This document shows, in pieces, positions 20,662 to 29,617 of a stretch of DNA of 54,140 nucleotides. Position numbers and translations under genes: made by a program. The stretch spans positions 1-54,140 of the forward strand of contig NZ_AJXL01000012.1 in assembly GCF_000264055.1 (NCBI RefSeq). Direction: 5' to 3'. Each line of letters opens with the position of its first letter. The first letter of the stretch is position 1. The notes under the pieces are model-generated. The model was given only the letters and a program-made list of their open reading frames with translations, ran no database searches and was not told the origin of the DNA. Origin of the DNA: Flavobacterium sp. ACAM 123 (GTDB lineage Bacteria > Bacteroidota > Bacteroidia > Flavobacteriales > Flavobacteriaceae).

Positions 20662-21114
20662 TTACTCTTTATTTTTACTATCCATAATTATAGTCACCGG
20701 TCCGTCATTTACCAAACTAACTTTCATATCTGCACCAAAAACTCCCGTTAGCACTTTCTTCCCAAATACTAATTCAAGGGACTTTACGAAATTTTCATAA
20801 AGCGGAATGGCATTATCCGGTTTTGCTGCTTTAATGTAAGACGGACGATTGCCTTTTTTGGTAGCGGCATGAAGCGTAAACTGGCTAACTACGATTATCT
20901 CGCCGTCGATATCCTGAATAGACAAGTTCATCACTTGATTTTCATCATCAAAAATGCGAATTTTAGTGATTTTACCTACTAACCAGTCAATGTCTTCCTG
21001 ACGGTCCGTATCTACTATTCCAACTAATATCAATAGTCCTTTTTGAATATCGGCCACTACTCTATTGTCGATGGTTACAGATCCCGAGGAAACTCTTTGG
21101 AGAACAATTTTCAT
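20662..21114 (-). CDS. dtd: D-aminoacyl-tRNA deacylase
   Basis: The enzyme (150 residues) hydrolyses D-amino acids, and misloaded glycine, from tRNA. It begins MKIVLQRVSSGSVTI and has the Dtd signatures SQFTLHAATKKGNRPSYIKAA (about residues 76-96) and the Gly-cisPro-type motif NDGPVTIIMDS near the C-terminus. Length is exactly typical. It lies 114 bases downstream of rsgA on the same strand, with part of a GC-rich palindromic repeat (21115-21140) just upstream of its ATG. Confidence 0.96.
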   Translation of the reverse strand: MKIVLQRVSSGSVTIDNRVVADIQKGLLILVGIVDTDRQEDIDWLVGKITKIRIFDDENQVMNLSIQDIDGEIIVVSQFTLHAATKKGNRPSYIKAAKPDNAIPLYENFVKSLELVFGKKVLTGVFGADMKVSLVNDGPVTIIMDSKNKE

Positions 21115-21140
21115 AGCCCCCTGTCCCCCGAAGAGGGAAC
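21115..21140. repeat. GC-rich palindromic repeat between rsgA and dtd
   Basis: The stretch AGCCCCCTGTCCCCCGAAGA followed by GGGAA matches the C-run, GAAG, G-run pattern also seen at 24615-24647, 31263-31315, 31960-32006 and 40981-41010. It directly precedes the dtd start. Confidence 0.5.
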
Positions 21141-21228
21141 ATTGTACAGTTGAAAAACAAAAGCTGAATTCATACTAAGAAAAATTTTATTTGTATTTTT
21201 GAAAACTCCCCATTCGATAGTTGGGAGG

Positions 21229-22206
21229 CTATTTTCTATTTTCATCACTTTCTATTCTATCTTCATTATGAATATCTATACGATAGTTTTCGTCATCACC
21301 TTCAAGAATTTTTAGGTAACTTCTATAACGGGACCAGGCTATTTCATCTTTTTCTAATGCTTCTTTCACAGCACACTTTGGTTCCTCTTTATGCAAGCAG
21401 TTATTGAATTTGCACTGCTCTTTCAATTTAAAAAATTCAGGAAAATAGCCGCTGATTTCTGCCGGCTCCATATCTACTACCCCAAAACCCTTAATACCTG
21501 GCGTATCAATAATTTTAGCGTCAAAAGACAAATCATACATTTCAGCAAAAGTTGTTGTGTGCTGGCCTTGCTTACTAGCTTCTGAGATTACTTTTGTTTT
21601 TAAGTGCAGTGAAGGTTCCATAGCATTCACCAAAGTTGATTTCCCTACCCCTGAATGCCCTGAAAACATACTCACTTTGCCAATCATCATTTCTTTCAGT
21701 TTTTCTATTCCTTTCATTTCAGTAGAGGAAACGCGCAGGCATTTGTATCCAATATTCTGATACACATGCTGCATGTACAATTGTTCATCCAAGGTAGCTT
21801 CATCAAAAGTATCTATTTTATTAAATACTAATATAGTTTCTATTCCATAAGCCTCAGCAGTTACTAAAAACCGATCAATAAAATTAAAAGTTGTGGGCGG
21901 GTTGTTGATCGTAACCAAAAGGAAAACGCGATCAATATTAGAGGCAATAATATGCATCTGATGGGATAAATTCACTGATTTTCGAACGATATAATTCTTT
22001 CTATCGTGAATATTGTGGATAGTACCCGTTACAGTATCCGAAGATTCTTCGAGCTCATAATCCACAATATCCCCTACAGCTATAGGATTGGTACTTTTAA
22101 TTCCTTTGATTCGGAATTTCCCTTTCATACGGCATTCAATAAAATCGCCTTGTTCTGATTTTACGGTGTACCAACTTCCTGTAGATTTATATACGAGTCC
22201 TGTCAT
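21229..22206 (-). CDS. rsgA: Ribosome small-subunit-dependent GTPase RsgA
   Basis: RsgA (325 residues) is a circularly permuted GTPase that helps mature the 30S subunit. An N-terminal OB fold (about residues 1-70) is followed by the G domain, with G4 (VFNKIDT) before G1 (GHSGVGKSTLVNA) and G3 (DTPGIKGFG). A C-terminal zinc site follows, with Cys-x4-Cys-x-His-x5-Cys in CKFNNCLHKEEPKC. It lies downstream of the aromatic operon but beyond that operon's terminator, with its own upstream region of 189 bases. Confidence 0.96.
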   Translation of the reverse strand: MTGLVYKSTGSWYTVKSEQGDFIECRMKGKFRIKGIKSTNPIAVGDIVDYELEESSDTVTGTIHNIHDRKNYIVRKSVNLSHQMHIIASNIDRVFLLVTINNPPTTFNFIDRFLVTAEAYGIETILVFNKIDTFDEATLDEQLYMQHVYQNIGYKCLRVSSTEMKGIEKLKEMMIGKVSMFSGHSGVGKSTLVNAMEPSLHLKTKVISEASKQGQHTTTFAEMYDLSFDAKIIDTPGIKGFGVVDMEPAEISGYFPEFFKLKEQCKFNNCLHKEEPKCAVKEALEKDEIAWSRYRSYLKILEGDDENYRIDIHNEDRIESDENRK

Positions 22207-22340
22207 TTTTATTATTTACGATATTCGGCGTTCAATGTGCCTTTTTGTACACATGATATGCTTTGCAAAGATAATTGTTTGTTGCGCGTTTAAAGTATGA
22301 AGTGTAAAGTTTTTGATTGCTGTAAAATTATAGATAAAAA

Positions 22341-22372
22341 AATCCCCACAATTTTTTAAAAAAGTGGGGATT
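22341..22372 (-). terminator. Terminator of the aromatic operon
   Basis: AATCCCCAC and GTGGGGATT pair over 9 bases. On the minus strand it is followed by TTTTT, 24 bases past the DAHP synthase stop. It ends the pheA operon before rsgA. Confidence 0.85.
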
Positions 22373-22395
22373 CATTCAATAAGATTATATACTAA

Positions 22396-23478
22396 TTATG
22401 CATTAATCACTTTGTCTTGATGACCTATACTTTCTTGGTGGATTGCTTTGAACATTCTAAGAACAAACTCTTCAGTCAATCCTTTTTTCTCCCCTTCAAG
22501 AATCATTTTTCCTAAAATTTCATTCCAACGTTTGTTTTGCAGTACTGCCACGTTAGCTTCTTTTTTAACCAGACCAATTTCATCAGCCACTTTCATTCTT
22601 TTGCCTAACAAATCCAATAGACTAGCATCTAAAACATCAATGTTTGCTCTAAGCTTGGTCATTTTTTGTGTAAATTCAGTAGACTTGTCATCTTCTTTTC
22701 TTACTTTCAAATCTACAAAAATTTGTTTCAGGGCAGTTGGTGTTACTTGCTGTGCAGCGTCACTCCAAGCGTTATCTGGATCTGTATGTGTTTCAATGAT
22801 CATTCCGTCATAATTCAAATCTAGAGCTTCTTGCGTCACCTCAAGTATCATTTCGCGATTTCCTGTGATATGAGATGGATCTATAATTAAAGGTAAATCA
22901 GGAAATTTATTTTGTAATTCAATAGCAATTTGCCATTCTGGAATGTTTCTGTATTTTGTTTTTTCGTAAGTAGAAAAACCTCTATGAATTACTCCTAAAT
23001 TTTTAATTCCTGCATTATACAATCGCTCTACTCCTCCAAGCCATAAAGCCATATCTGGATTTACCGGATTTTTGATCAAAACAATTTTATCAGTTCCTTT
23101 TAATGTATCTGCAATTTCTTGAACTGCAAATGGGTTTGCTGTTGTACGAGCACCAACCCATAATACATCAATATCATGCTCCAAAGCTAATATACAGTGT
23201 GCCCTAGTTGCCACCTCAGTCCCCATCAATAAACCGGTTTCAGCTTTTGCTTTTTGCAACCATTTCAATCCTATTTCTCCAACACCTTCAAATCCTCCTG
23301 GACGTGTTCTTGGCTTCCATATTCCTGCTCTAAAAACACTTACATCAGAATCTTTCAATTCATGTGCTATTTTCAATACTTGTTCTTCTGTTTCAGCACT
23401 ACAAGGTCCCGCGATCACAAATGGGTGAGTTAAATTGAAATCATTCAACCATGTTCTCATTTCTTTCTTGTTTTCCAT
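22396..23478 (-). CDS. aroF: Bifunctional DAHP synthase / chorismate mutase
   Basis: The N-terminal part (about residues 1-265) is a KDO8P-synthase-like (type I-beta) DAHP synthase, condensing PEP with erythrose-4-phosphate. It has FVIAGPCSAETEEQ, GIWKPRTRPGGFEG, VLIKNPVNPDMALW and LIIDPSHITGNREM. The C-terminal 90 residues (from about 270) form an AroQ chorismate mutase helix bundle (LRANIDVLDASLLDLLGKRM, and KRWNEILGK). At 360 residues the fusion is the form usual in Bacteroidetes. Joining the first enzyme of the pathway to the mutase that commits chorismate to Phe/Tyr suggests feedback through the mutase domain. It is the last gene of the operon. Confidence 0.95.
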   Translation of the reverse strand: MENKKEMRTWLNDFNLTHPFVIAGPCSAETEEQVLKIAHELKDSDVSVFRAGIWKPRTRPGGFEGVGEIGLKWLQKAKAETGLLMGTEVATRAHCILALEHDIDVLWVGARTTANPFAVQEIADTLKGTDKIVLIKNPVNPDMALWLGGVERLYNAGIKNLGVIHRGFSTYEKTKYRNIPEWQIAIELQNKFPDLPLIIDPSHITGNREMILEVTQEALDLNYDGMIIETHTDPDNAWSDAAQQVTPTALKQIFVDLKVRKEDDKSTEFTQKMTKLRANIDVLDASLLDLLGKRMKVADEIGLVKKEANVAVLQNKRWNEILGKMILEGEKKGLTEEFVLRMFKAIHQESIGHQDKVINA

Positions 23479-23554
23479 CTTTTCTAATTATTTTTTTTAT
23501 TGTTTTTTTGTGTTGTTCTTCTTTTGTTAATTTTAAACTTCGCTTGAATATTCA

Positions 23555-24412
23555 CTACTTTTTTATATTCATACCATTCAAAATTTCTTTGATTCTATTC
23601 ACGCTTTCCATTTCTTCAAAAATTGCATTATAGTCTTCTTTTATCAGCAAATCTTTGAACTGGGTAAGATTTGAAATAAACTCTTCTAACGTTTCTATTA
23701 CCTGTACCTTATTTTGTTTAAAAATAGGCGTCCACATGGCTGGTGAACTTTTGGCTAGTCGAACGGTACTTTCAAATCCCGAACCTGCCATATCAAATAT
23801 ATCCTGTTCGTGTTTTTCTTTATTTATCACCGTTTTACCCAGCATAAAAGCGCTAATGTGAGATAAATGAGAGACATAAGCGATATGTTTGTCATGCGCT
23901 TTTGGATCCATGTATCGAATACGCATTCCCATCGCTTTAAAAAGTTCCAATGCCTTTTCCTGTAATTTAAAAGCGGTGCGTTCCACTTCGCAGATAATAT
24001 TGGTTTTACCCTCATACAGCCCTTTTATTGCTGCCGAAGGTCCTGAAAACTCGGTACCTGCAATAGGGTGTGTCGCAATAAAATTCCTCCTTTTAGGATG
24101 ATTTGTTACCGCTTCACAAATAGGTGCTTTTGTCGAACCTACCTCAAAAACAATGCTATTCTCATCGATCACATCTAAAACTTTTGGCAGCACAGTCAGC
24201 GCAACATCTACCGGAACCGAAAGAATTACGAAATCTGCATCTAAAAGGTTTTCTATTGAAGCAGCCGCATCTACCACTCCCAAGCGCAATGCCTCCTGTA
24301 AATGATCTTCATCAGTATCTACACCGTAAACAGTAGCCTCAGGGTACAATCCTTTAATGTCTAATGCCATCGACCCACCAATCAAACCAATTCCTATTAT
24401 ATAAACTTTCAT
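23555..24412 (-). CDS. tyrA: Prephenate dehydrogenase
   Basis: The enzyme (285 residues) oxidatively decarboxylates prephenate to 4-hydroxyphenylpyruvate for tyrosine. The N-terminal NAD-binding motif is YIIGIGLIGGSMALD. THPIAGTEFSGPSAA (about residues 115-129) and HLSHISAFMLG carry the catalytic His region, and GSGFESTVRLAKSSPAMW is typical. There is no fused mutase or ACT domain; the mutase is on the next gene instead. Confidence 0.94.
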   Translation of the reverse strand: MKVYIIGIGLIGGSMALDIKGLYPEATVYGVDTDEDHLQEALRLGVVDAAASIENLLDADFVILSVPVDVALTVLPKVLDVIDENSIVFEVGSTKAPICEAVTNHPKRRNFIATHPIAGTEFSGPSAAIKGLYEGKTNIICEVERTAFKLQEKALELFKAMGMRIRYMDPKAHDKHIAYVSHLSHISAFMLGKTVINKEKHEQDIFDMAGSGFESTVRLAKSSPAMWTPIFKQNKVQVIETLEEFISNLTQFKDLLIKEDYNAIFEEMESVNRIKEILNGMNIKK

Positions 24413-24446
24413 TTTATCTTTTTAACTATTATCCTAAAATTTATTA

Positions 24447-24527
24447 GGAGCTATTTCCTGCTATCCGTTTCAATCTTTAATGCCTAACTCCGACATTAAA
24501 GGATTTCCACTGCTATCAGGGCTAGGG
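24447..24527 (-). repeat. Hairpin-containing intergenic repeat, copy 2 of 4
   Basis: On the minus strand it reads CCCTAGCCCTGATAGCAG, then GTGGAAATCC, a stem TTTAATG/CATTAAA, then GAAACGGATAGCAGGAAA and TAGCTCC. It lies inside the operon, in the 235-base gap between the aminotransferase and tyrA. Confidence 0.75.
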
Positions 24528-24611
24528 TTTTTTGTTTACAAGTACACCTTTGTCATTGACCACTATAATTCAGACACGATAAATCCCAATATTTCACAAG
24601 CACAAGCACAT

Positions 24612-24647
24612 CATCTCCCCCTCCTTCGGATGGGGCTGGGGGGAGGA
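24612..24647. repeat. GC-rich palindromic repeat after the aminotransferase
   Basis: CTCCCCCTCCTTCGGATGGG with GCTGGGGGGAGGA forms a strong hairpin immediately past the aminotransferase stop. It is the clearest copy of the C-run/TTCGG/G-run repeat in the window. Confidence 0.65.
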
Positions 24648-25790
24648 CTAAAATCGATCAATTGCTTCCTGTACTTTTTCTTCTTTCACGCATAGTGCAA
24701 ATCGGATGTATCCTTCTCCATTGCTTCCAAAGATAGTTCCCGGTGCAATAAAAATAGACTTCTCTTGTAAAATCTGATCAATAAACTCTTCAGCAGAAAC
24801 ACTTCCTTCTGGTAATTTAGCCCAAACAAATAAGCCAACTCCTTCTTTATACACTTTACAACCTAATTTCTCCGCTAATTTCTCCGTCAAAACGCGACGT
24901 TTTTCATAAATTACGTTCATCGAGTCAAACCACGATTTATCGCTATTCAGCGCAGCAATCGCCCCTTTTTGAATTCCGAAAAACATACCACTATCCATAT
25001 TGCTTTTCACTTTCAATATAGCGTCAATCGCGGCAGCATTTCCTAGTACCATTCCCACTCTCCATCCTGCCATGTTAAAGGTTTTGCTCAAAGAGTTAAG
25101 TTCTAACGACACCTCTTTGGCCCCGGTAACCTGCAACAAACTCATCGGATTGTCATTCAAAACAAAACTATACGGATTGTCATTGATCAGCAATATTTGA
25201 TGTTTTTTGGCGAAAGCCACTAATTTTTCAAACAAGCCTAGATTTCCCCTTGCTCCTGTTGGCATATGCGGATATCCAATCCACATCATTTTCACTTTCG
25301 ACAAATCTAATTTTTCTAAAGCTTCAAAATCAGGTTCCCAATCCGTACTCTCTTTTAAATCATAATAAACAGGTATAGCCCCTACTAAGTTTGTTACTGA
25401 AGTATATGTAGGATACCCCGGGTTCGGAATCAAAACTTCATCTCCTTCATTTAAAAAAGCTAGTGAAATATGCATTATGCCTTCTTTAGAACCCATTAGA
25501 GGCAAAATTTCTGTATTGGGATTCAAGGCTACCTCATAATTATTCAAATAAAAATCAGCCATACTTTTACGCAATTCCGGTAATCCCTGATAACTCTGAT
25601 ACTGATGTGCATTTTCATCTTCTAGCGCTAGTTTCACAGCATCAATAACCGACTGTGATGGTCGCAAGTCTGGACTTCCAATTCCCATATTGATAATCGG
25701 TTTTCCTTCTAAAGCCAATTGTCGTACTTCTCTCAATTTAGAAGAGAAATAATATTCTTCAATTATGTCTAAACGTCTTGCAGTTTTCAT
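24648..25790 (-). CDS. Class I/II PLP-dependent aminotransferase (aromatic operon)
   Basis: This fold-type I aminotransferase has 380 residues. INMGIGSPDLRP is near residue 34, YQSYQGLPELRKSMADFY near 62-79, PNPGYPTYTSV near 121-131 and INDNPYSFV near 200. The PLP-binding Lys is in LNSLSKTFNMAGWRVGM (about 232-248). Its place between pheA and tyrA implies that it transaminates phenylpyruvate and 4-hydroxyphenylpyruvate, or prephenate; sequence alone does not separate these. Confidence 0.9.
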   Translation of the reverse strand: MKTARRLDIIEEYYFSSKLREVRQLALEGKPIINMGIGSPDLRPSQSVIDAVKLALEDENAHQYQSYQGLPELRKSMADFYLNNYEVALNPNTEILPLMGSKEGIMHISLAFLNEGDEVLIPNPGYPTYTSVTNLVGAIPVYYDLKESTDWEPDFEALEKLDLSKVKMMWIGYPHMPTGARGNLGLFEKLVAFAKKHQILLINDNPYSFVLNDNPMSLLQVTGAKEVSLELNSLSKTFNMAGWRVGMVLGNAAAIDAILKVKSNMDSGMFFGIQKGAIAALNSDKSWFDSMNVIYEKRRVLTEKLAEKLGCKVYKEGVGLFVWAKLPEGSVSAEEFIDQILQEKSIFIAPGTIFGSNGEGYIRFALCVKEEKVQEAIDRF

Positions 25791-25851
25791 TCAATCTTAC
25801 TTTTATATAATTAACCTTAGTCTCAATTCCCTGTTCGAAGGCTAGGGTGCC

Positions 25852-26679
25852 TTATGGTTTCGTGTTTTTATATTCCCCTAACACTTTAAAGTATTCTGCC
25901 ATAATTTCTAACAGCGCTTTTGTTTTAGCATAATCAGCATACTTTTCGAAAGTCACATCCACAAAAAAGGAATATTTCCATGGCGTTTCTATCTTTGGCA
26001 GCGATTGAATTTTTGTTAAATTCATTTTGCAATCACTCATTACATTTAGTACTGCTGCCAGACTGCCTCGTTTATGATCTAATTCAAATTTCAAAGAAGC
26101 TCTATTGATATCTTCTTCAGCCAGAAATGAATTCTCTTTTTTAATAATTACAAAACGGGTCATGTTGTTTTTTATGGTCTGAATTTCTGGTGCCAAAATT
26201 TCCAAATCATACATTTCAGAAGCCGTTACACTAGCAATTGCTGCAATCCCTTTCAATTGTTCGTCCTGAATTCTACGAGCGGTTTCGGCAGTATCTTTAT
26301 CCTCAACTAATTTTATTTTTGGATACTTTTTAAAGAAATCCATACATTGTAACAACGCCATCGGATGAGAATGGACTTCTACAATATCTTCTATTGTTTG
26401 TCCTTTAAGCGCCATCAAATTTTGATGAATCCTAAGATAATGTTCTCCTATTATATGTAAGTTATGCTTGTCTATTAAGGCATAATTTGGAATGATAGGT
26501 CCTGCAATTGAATTTTCTATGGCCATAACTGCCTGCTCTGCTACGCCTGACAGCAAGCTGTCTACTACTTCTTCAAACGACAAACACTCGTCTACTACTA
26601 CACTATGTTCATAATATTCCTGTGCTACCTGATGATGAAAGGAGCCTTTAATACCTTGTATCGCGATTTTTGCATTCAT
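25852..26679 (-). CDS. pheA: Prephenate dehydratase
   Basis: The enzyme (275 residues) converts prephenate to phenylpyruvate. The catalytic domain (about residues 1-180) starts KIAIQGIKGSFHH and ends with the NNMTRFVII motif, whose Thr-Arg-Phe is catalytic. A C-terminal ACT domain (about 195-270) carries the Phe-binding region (SLKFELDHKRGSLAAVLNVM). No mutase is fused. It is the first structural gene of the operon pheA-aminotransferase-tyrA-aroF and lies directly behind a leader-peptide attenuator (26701-26844). Confidence 0.95.
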   Translation of the reverse strand: MNAKIAIQGIKGSFHHQVAQEYYEHSVVVDECLSFEEVVDSLLSGVAEQAVMAIENSIAGPIIPNYALIDKHNLHIIGEHYLRIHQNLMALKGQTIEDIVEVHSHPMALLQCMDFFKKYPKIKLVEDKDTAETARRIQDEQLKGIAAIASVTASEMYDLEILAPEIQTIKNNMTRFVIIKKENSFLAEEDINRASLKFELDHKRGSLAAVLNVMSDCKMNLTKIQSLPKIETPWKYSFFVDVTFEKYADYAKTKALLEIMAEYFKVLGEYKNTKP

Positions 26680-26700
26680 ATAACAAACTTTTAAGCAAAC

Positions 26701-26733
26701 AAAAAAAAATCCCGTATTTGCAGTCGGGATTGT
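26701..26733 (-). terminator. Attenuator terminator of the pheA operon
   Basis: ATCCCG (minus-strand 5' arm, 26725-26730) pairs with CGGGAT (26709-26714), followed by at least eight T on the minus strand. It lies only 22 bases before the pheA start. The segment ACAATCCC (26726-26733) can pair instead with GGGATTGT inside the leader frame (26779-26786), which would prevent the terminator. Confidence 0.85.
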
Positions 26734-26763
26734 ATATTTATAATTATAAATTTAATTTTTTAA

Positions 26764-26844
26764 TTAAATAACCATAGCACAATCCCCACCTTCTTTCCAG
26801 AAGAAATAATAAGTATTGCTAAAATAAAATCGGTTGTTTAACAT
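26764..26844 (-). CDS. Aromatic-rich leader peptide of the pheA operon
   Basis: This 26-codon frame starts ATG at 26842-26844 and ends TAA at 26764-26766. Eight of its 26 residues are aromatic: the run RFYFSNTYYFFW spans residues 5-16. No other function is apparent. The codons after the aromatic run contain the antiterminator strand GGGATTGT. This is the classic layout of translation-coupled attenuation: a ribosome stalled for want of charged tRNA-Tyr or tRNA-Phe leaves GGGATTGT free to pair with ACAATCCC, so the terminator fails and pheA is read. A ribosome that reaches the stop covers GGGATTGT and the terminator forms. Confidence 0.82.
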   Translation of the reverse strand: MLNNRFYFSNTYYFFWKEGGDCAMVI

Positions 26845-26870
26845 TGTGTGCGTTATGTATTAATTTTATG

Positions 26871-26901
26871 CTAAATTATAAATTATTTTGAGTCCAACAA
26901 A
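26871..26901 (-). promoter_or_regulatory. Promoter of the pheA leader transcript
   Basis: On the minus strand TTTG (26898-26901) and TAATTTAG (26871-26878) are 19 bases apart. This matches the flavobacterial -33/-7 pattern with one mismatch. The predicted start is about 20 bases before the leader-peptide ATG. Confidence 0.55.
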
Positions 26902-27056
26902 CAAAAATTCAAGTTTTACCAAACAAAAAAGGAATTCTCCGCAAAACTAGTTTTTAATTACATAATAGTTAAAAAAATCGACCTAAAATAGTATTTAAGC
27001 AACTGCCTACAAACACGTTCCGTAAACAAAAAAAGTAGGTTTTGTTACAAAATCGA

Positions 27057-28310
27057 TTATGCCTTCACTGCATTTGAAAGCCATTTTTTTCCTTCTGAAA
27101 TTCGGGTAATCAACATCGCCGAAACTACGTCTCCATTCGCATTTAACAATGTTGCCATCGGATCCACTAAAGTTCCTACAATCATGGCTGCCGGCAAAGC
27201 CTGTTCCATTGGAAAACCATAAATAGTGATTGCCAGAATCTCCCCTATGTATCCTCCATTTGGAATTCCGCCCTCGACCACTGAAACTATTATTGTAATC
27301 CCTAACGCAATCAGCAAAGTATGCGGATCCGTAAAGTCCTTTCCGAACATAGCAAATATGACAGCAATCTTGATAATAGAAGACATACTCGAACCATCTT
27401 TGTGTAAAGGCGCTCCCAGCGGTATAGCGATGTTCCTAATATGTGCTGGTACATGCATTTTCTCTGTTGCTTCCAGATTAGCTGGGATGGTGGCAATACT
27501 ACTGCAAGTTCCCAGAGCGGTTAGAGCGGGTGTTATATTATTACTCCAAAACACTTTCAGTCCATTTCTCCCTCCCGCGATAAACGCATACAAACTAAAG
27601 AATACTACAAAGTAAAAAGCACAAACTCCATAATAAAGACCCAATGGCTTCGCATATGCACCAAATAATTGCGGTCCAAAAATACCCACTTGGTAAGCGA
27701 AATAAGCACCTAATCCTATTGGAGCCGTTTTCATGATTAAATGCAGCAATTGTTTCATCACCTCATCCCCTGAGCTTAAGAAACTTTTAAAGGAAGCGCC
27801 CTTTTCTCCAGAACGCAAACTGGCAAACCCGATTAAGAAAGAAAAAATAATTAAAGCTAACATTTTTTCTCTCGAAAGTAATTTGTAAAAATCATTGGCG
27901 GTGAGCAACTCTGTGATTTGAGAACCTGGACTAACGCTCTGCATGCTTTCCAATGGAATAATAGAAATAATAATATCCTGATGGATGGGAAAAAGTAGGA
28001 CTCCAATCATCATCAATACTGCCGAAATAACTACTGTACTTAAAAAAACACCAATGACCACAACAAATAATTTTCCTAACTTTTCTGATTTCTCCAGACT
28101 CGCAATAGAGGAAGCAATGGTGAAGAAAATTAATGGTATAATTGCCGTAAAAAGTAAATTCAAAAATATATCTCCTAAAGGTTTTATAACCTCAACATCG
28201 TTACCAAAAACTAAGCCTAATATACTACCCGCCGTAATCCCACAAAGAAGCCAAATGATACTACTGTAGGTTTTAAATAAACTACCCGACTCACTAGTTA
28301 CTTTGCTCAT
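27057..28310 (-). CDS. Dicarboxylate/amino acid:cation symporter (SDF/DAACS family)
   Basis: This inner-membrane transporter (417 residues) has eight membrane segments and two re-entrant loops. It carries the family's Ser-rich loop (ALGTCSSIATIPANLEA, about residues 262-278) and the PLGAPLHKDGSSMSSIIK region (about 297-314). A late GIPNGGYIGEILAITIYG and the final DPMATLLNANGDVVSAMLI hold the substrate- and cation-binding residues. It takes up glutamate, aspartate or C4-dicarboxylates with sodium or protons; the exact substrate is not clear. It is monocistronic and divergent from gldA. Confidence 0.92.
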   Translation of the reverse strand: MSKVTSESGSLFKTYSSIIWLLCGITAGSILGLVFGNDVEVIKPLGDIFLNLLFTAIIPLIFFTIASSIASLEKSEKLGKLFVVVIGVFLSTVVISAVLMMIGVLLFPIHQDIIISIIPLESMQSVSPGSQITELLTANDFYKLLSREKMLALIIFSFLIGFASLRSGEKGASFKSFLSSGDEVMKQLLHLIMKTAPIGLGAYFAYQVGIFGPQLFGAYAKPLGLYYGVCAFYFVVFFSLYAFIAGGRNGLKVFWSNNITPALTALGTCSSIATIPANLEATEKMHVPAHIRNIAIPLGAPLHKDGSSMSSIIKIAVIFAMFGKDFTDPHTLLIALGITIIVSVVEGGIPNGGYIGEILAITIYGFPMEQALPAAMIVGTLVDPMATLLNANGDVVSAMLITRISEGKKWLSNAVKA

Positions 28311-28662
28311 ATCCTCTACTTTTTTTTTCGTAAATATATTAATCTAATTGGGAAAACGATACTATTTATTATCTAATTCGGTTGAATAGAATACCCGATA
28401 AAAAAACCTCATTTATTTTAAATACTATTCTCGTTCCGTGCGGAACTGTCTGTCTGTAGCAATAAAATATGTTATTAATGGAAGTATTTATTTGTTCTGT
28501 TTTGTTGAGTCCCTTCAGGACAAAATTGCAAAGATTAATACTTCTAAGAACAAGATAAAGTCCTTATTCGGACAAAAAACCACGATAAATTCATTCTCAA
28601 ATGTATTCAAAAAACAACAAATCAACCCTTTTTCTGTTTACTTTTGCAACAAATACTATATC
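28311..28662. other. Divergent intergenic region before gldA
   Basis: This 352-base region contains a perfect -7 element TACTTTTG at 28639-28646 (plus strand), 17 bases before the gldA ATG. No -33 TTTG at normal spacing is seen. An open frame upstream of and in frame with gldA (from 28438) is judged untranslated, because conserved sequence starts only at 28663. Confidence 0.5.
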
Positions 28663-29562
28663 ATGTCAATAGAAGTAAATAATATATCTAAAAGTTATGG
28701 TGCTCAAAAGGCATTAGACAACATTTCATTTTCTGTAAAAAAAGGGGAAATCGTTGGTTTCCTTGGTCCGAATGGAGCTGGAAAATCTACTTTAATGAAA
28801 ATACTGACCACTTATATTGCTGCCGATGAAGGCACTGCCCTGGTAAACGGACATGATGTGAACTCGGATCAAAAAGCCGTACAGCTTTCTATCGGTTATT
28901 TACCAGAGCACAATCCGTTGTATTTGGATTTATATGTGCGTGAATATTTGGATTTTAATGCTGATATCTATAAAGTTGCCAAATCTCGTATCGAGAAAGT
29001 ATTGCAAATGACTGGCTTAACTGCCGAAAGCCATAAGAAAATACGACAACTGTCTAAAGGATATCGCCAACGAGTAGGTCTTGCCAATGCTTTACTGCAC
29101 AATCCTGATGTTTTGATTCTCGACGAACCGACGACCGGTTTAGATCCAAATCAATTAATCGAAATACGTAATGTCATCAAAAATGCAGGCAAAGATAAAA
29201 CTGTTTTTCTTTCCACGCACATCATGCAGGAAGTGGAAGCAATCTGCGACCGCGTCATCATCATCAATAACGGGAAAATAGTAGCTGATAAAAAACTAGA
29301 TCATTTAATATCTGCTGATAAAGAACAAGTAATAGAGGTAGAATTTGATTATAAAATAGAAGAACAGGCTATAGCCAAAATAGAAAACCTTACTTCGTAT
29401 AAAAATACGCATGACATGATTTGGGAATTGACTTTCCTCGCTGATAAGGACATGCGCCCTGCCGTTTTTGATTTTGCCACAGCAAATGGTTTAAAAACAT
29501 TGCAACTCAATCAAAAGAATAAAAACTTGGAAACTGTGTTTAGGGAGCTCACTAAGAAGTAG
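28663..29562 (+). CDS. gldA: Gliding-motility ABC transporter ATP-binding subunit GldA
   Basis: The 299-residue ABC ATPase has Walker A GPNGAGKSTLMKIL (about residues 36-49), the signature QLSKGYRQRVGLANAL (about 134-149), Walker B VLILDEPTTGLDP and switch His in FLSTHIMQEVEAICDR. The overall sequence is that of flavobacterial GldA, which works with membrane partners GldF and GldG in gliding motility; those partners are not adjacent here. The start at 28663 begins MSIEVNNISKSYGAQKALDN and lies just after the -7 element TACTTTTG. It could in principle be a related ABC-2 ATPase. Confidence 0.86.
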   Translation: MSIEVNNISKSYGAQKALDNISFSVKKGEIVGFLGPNGAGKSTLMKILTTYIAADEGTALVNGHDVNSDQKAVQLSIGYLPEHNPLYLDLYVREYLDFNADIYKVAKSRIEKVLQMTGLTAESHKKIRQLSKGYRQRVGLANALLHNPDVLILDEPTTGLDPNQLIEIRNVIKNAGKDKTVFLSTHIMQEVEAICDRVIIINNGKIVADKKLDHLISADKEQVIEVEFDYKIEEQAIAKIENLTSYKNTHDMIWELTFLADKDMRPAVFDFATANGLKTLQLNQKNKNLETVFRELTKK

Positions 29563-29617
29563 TGCTAAGTAAACCGTTTTTAGTATTCAGTACATAGCTT
29601 TTACCATATCTTTCACA

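Noticed and set aside
28438-28662. N-terminal extension of gldA
   Set aside because: It is in frame but has no family similarity, and a -7 promoter element at 28639-28646 lies within it; the conserved start is 28663.
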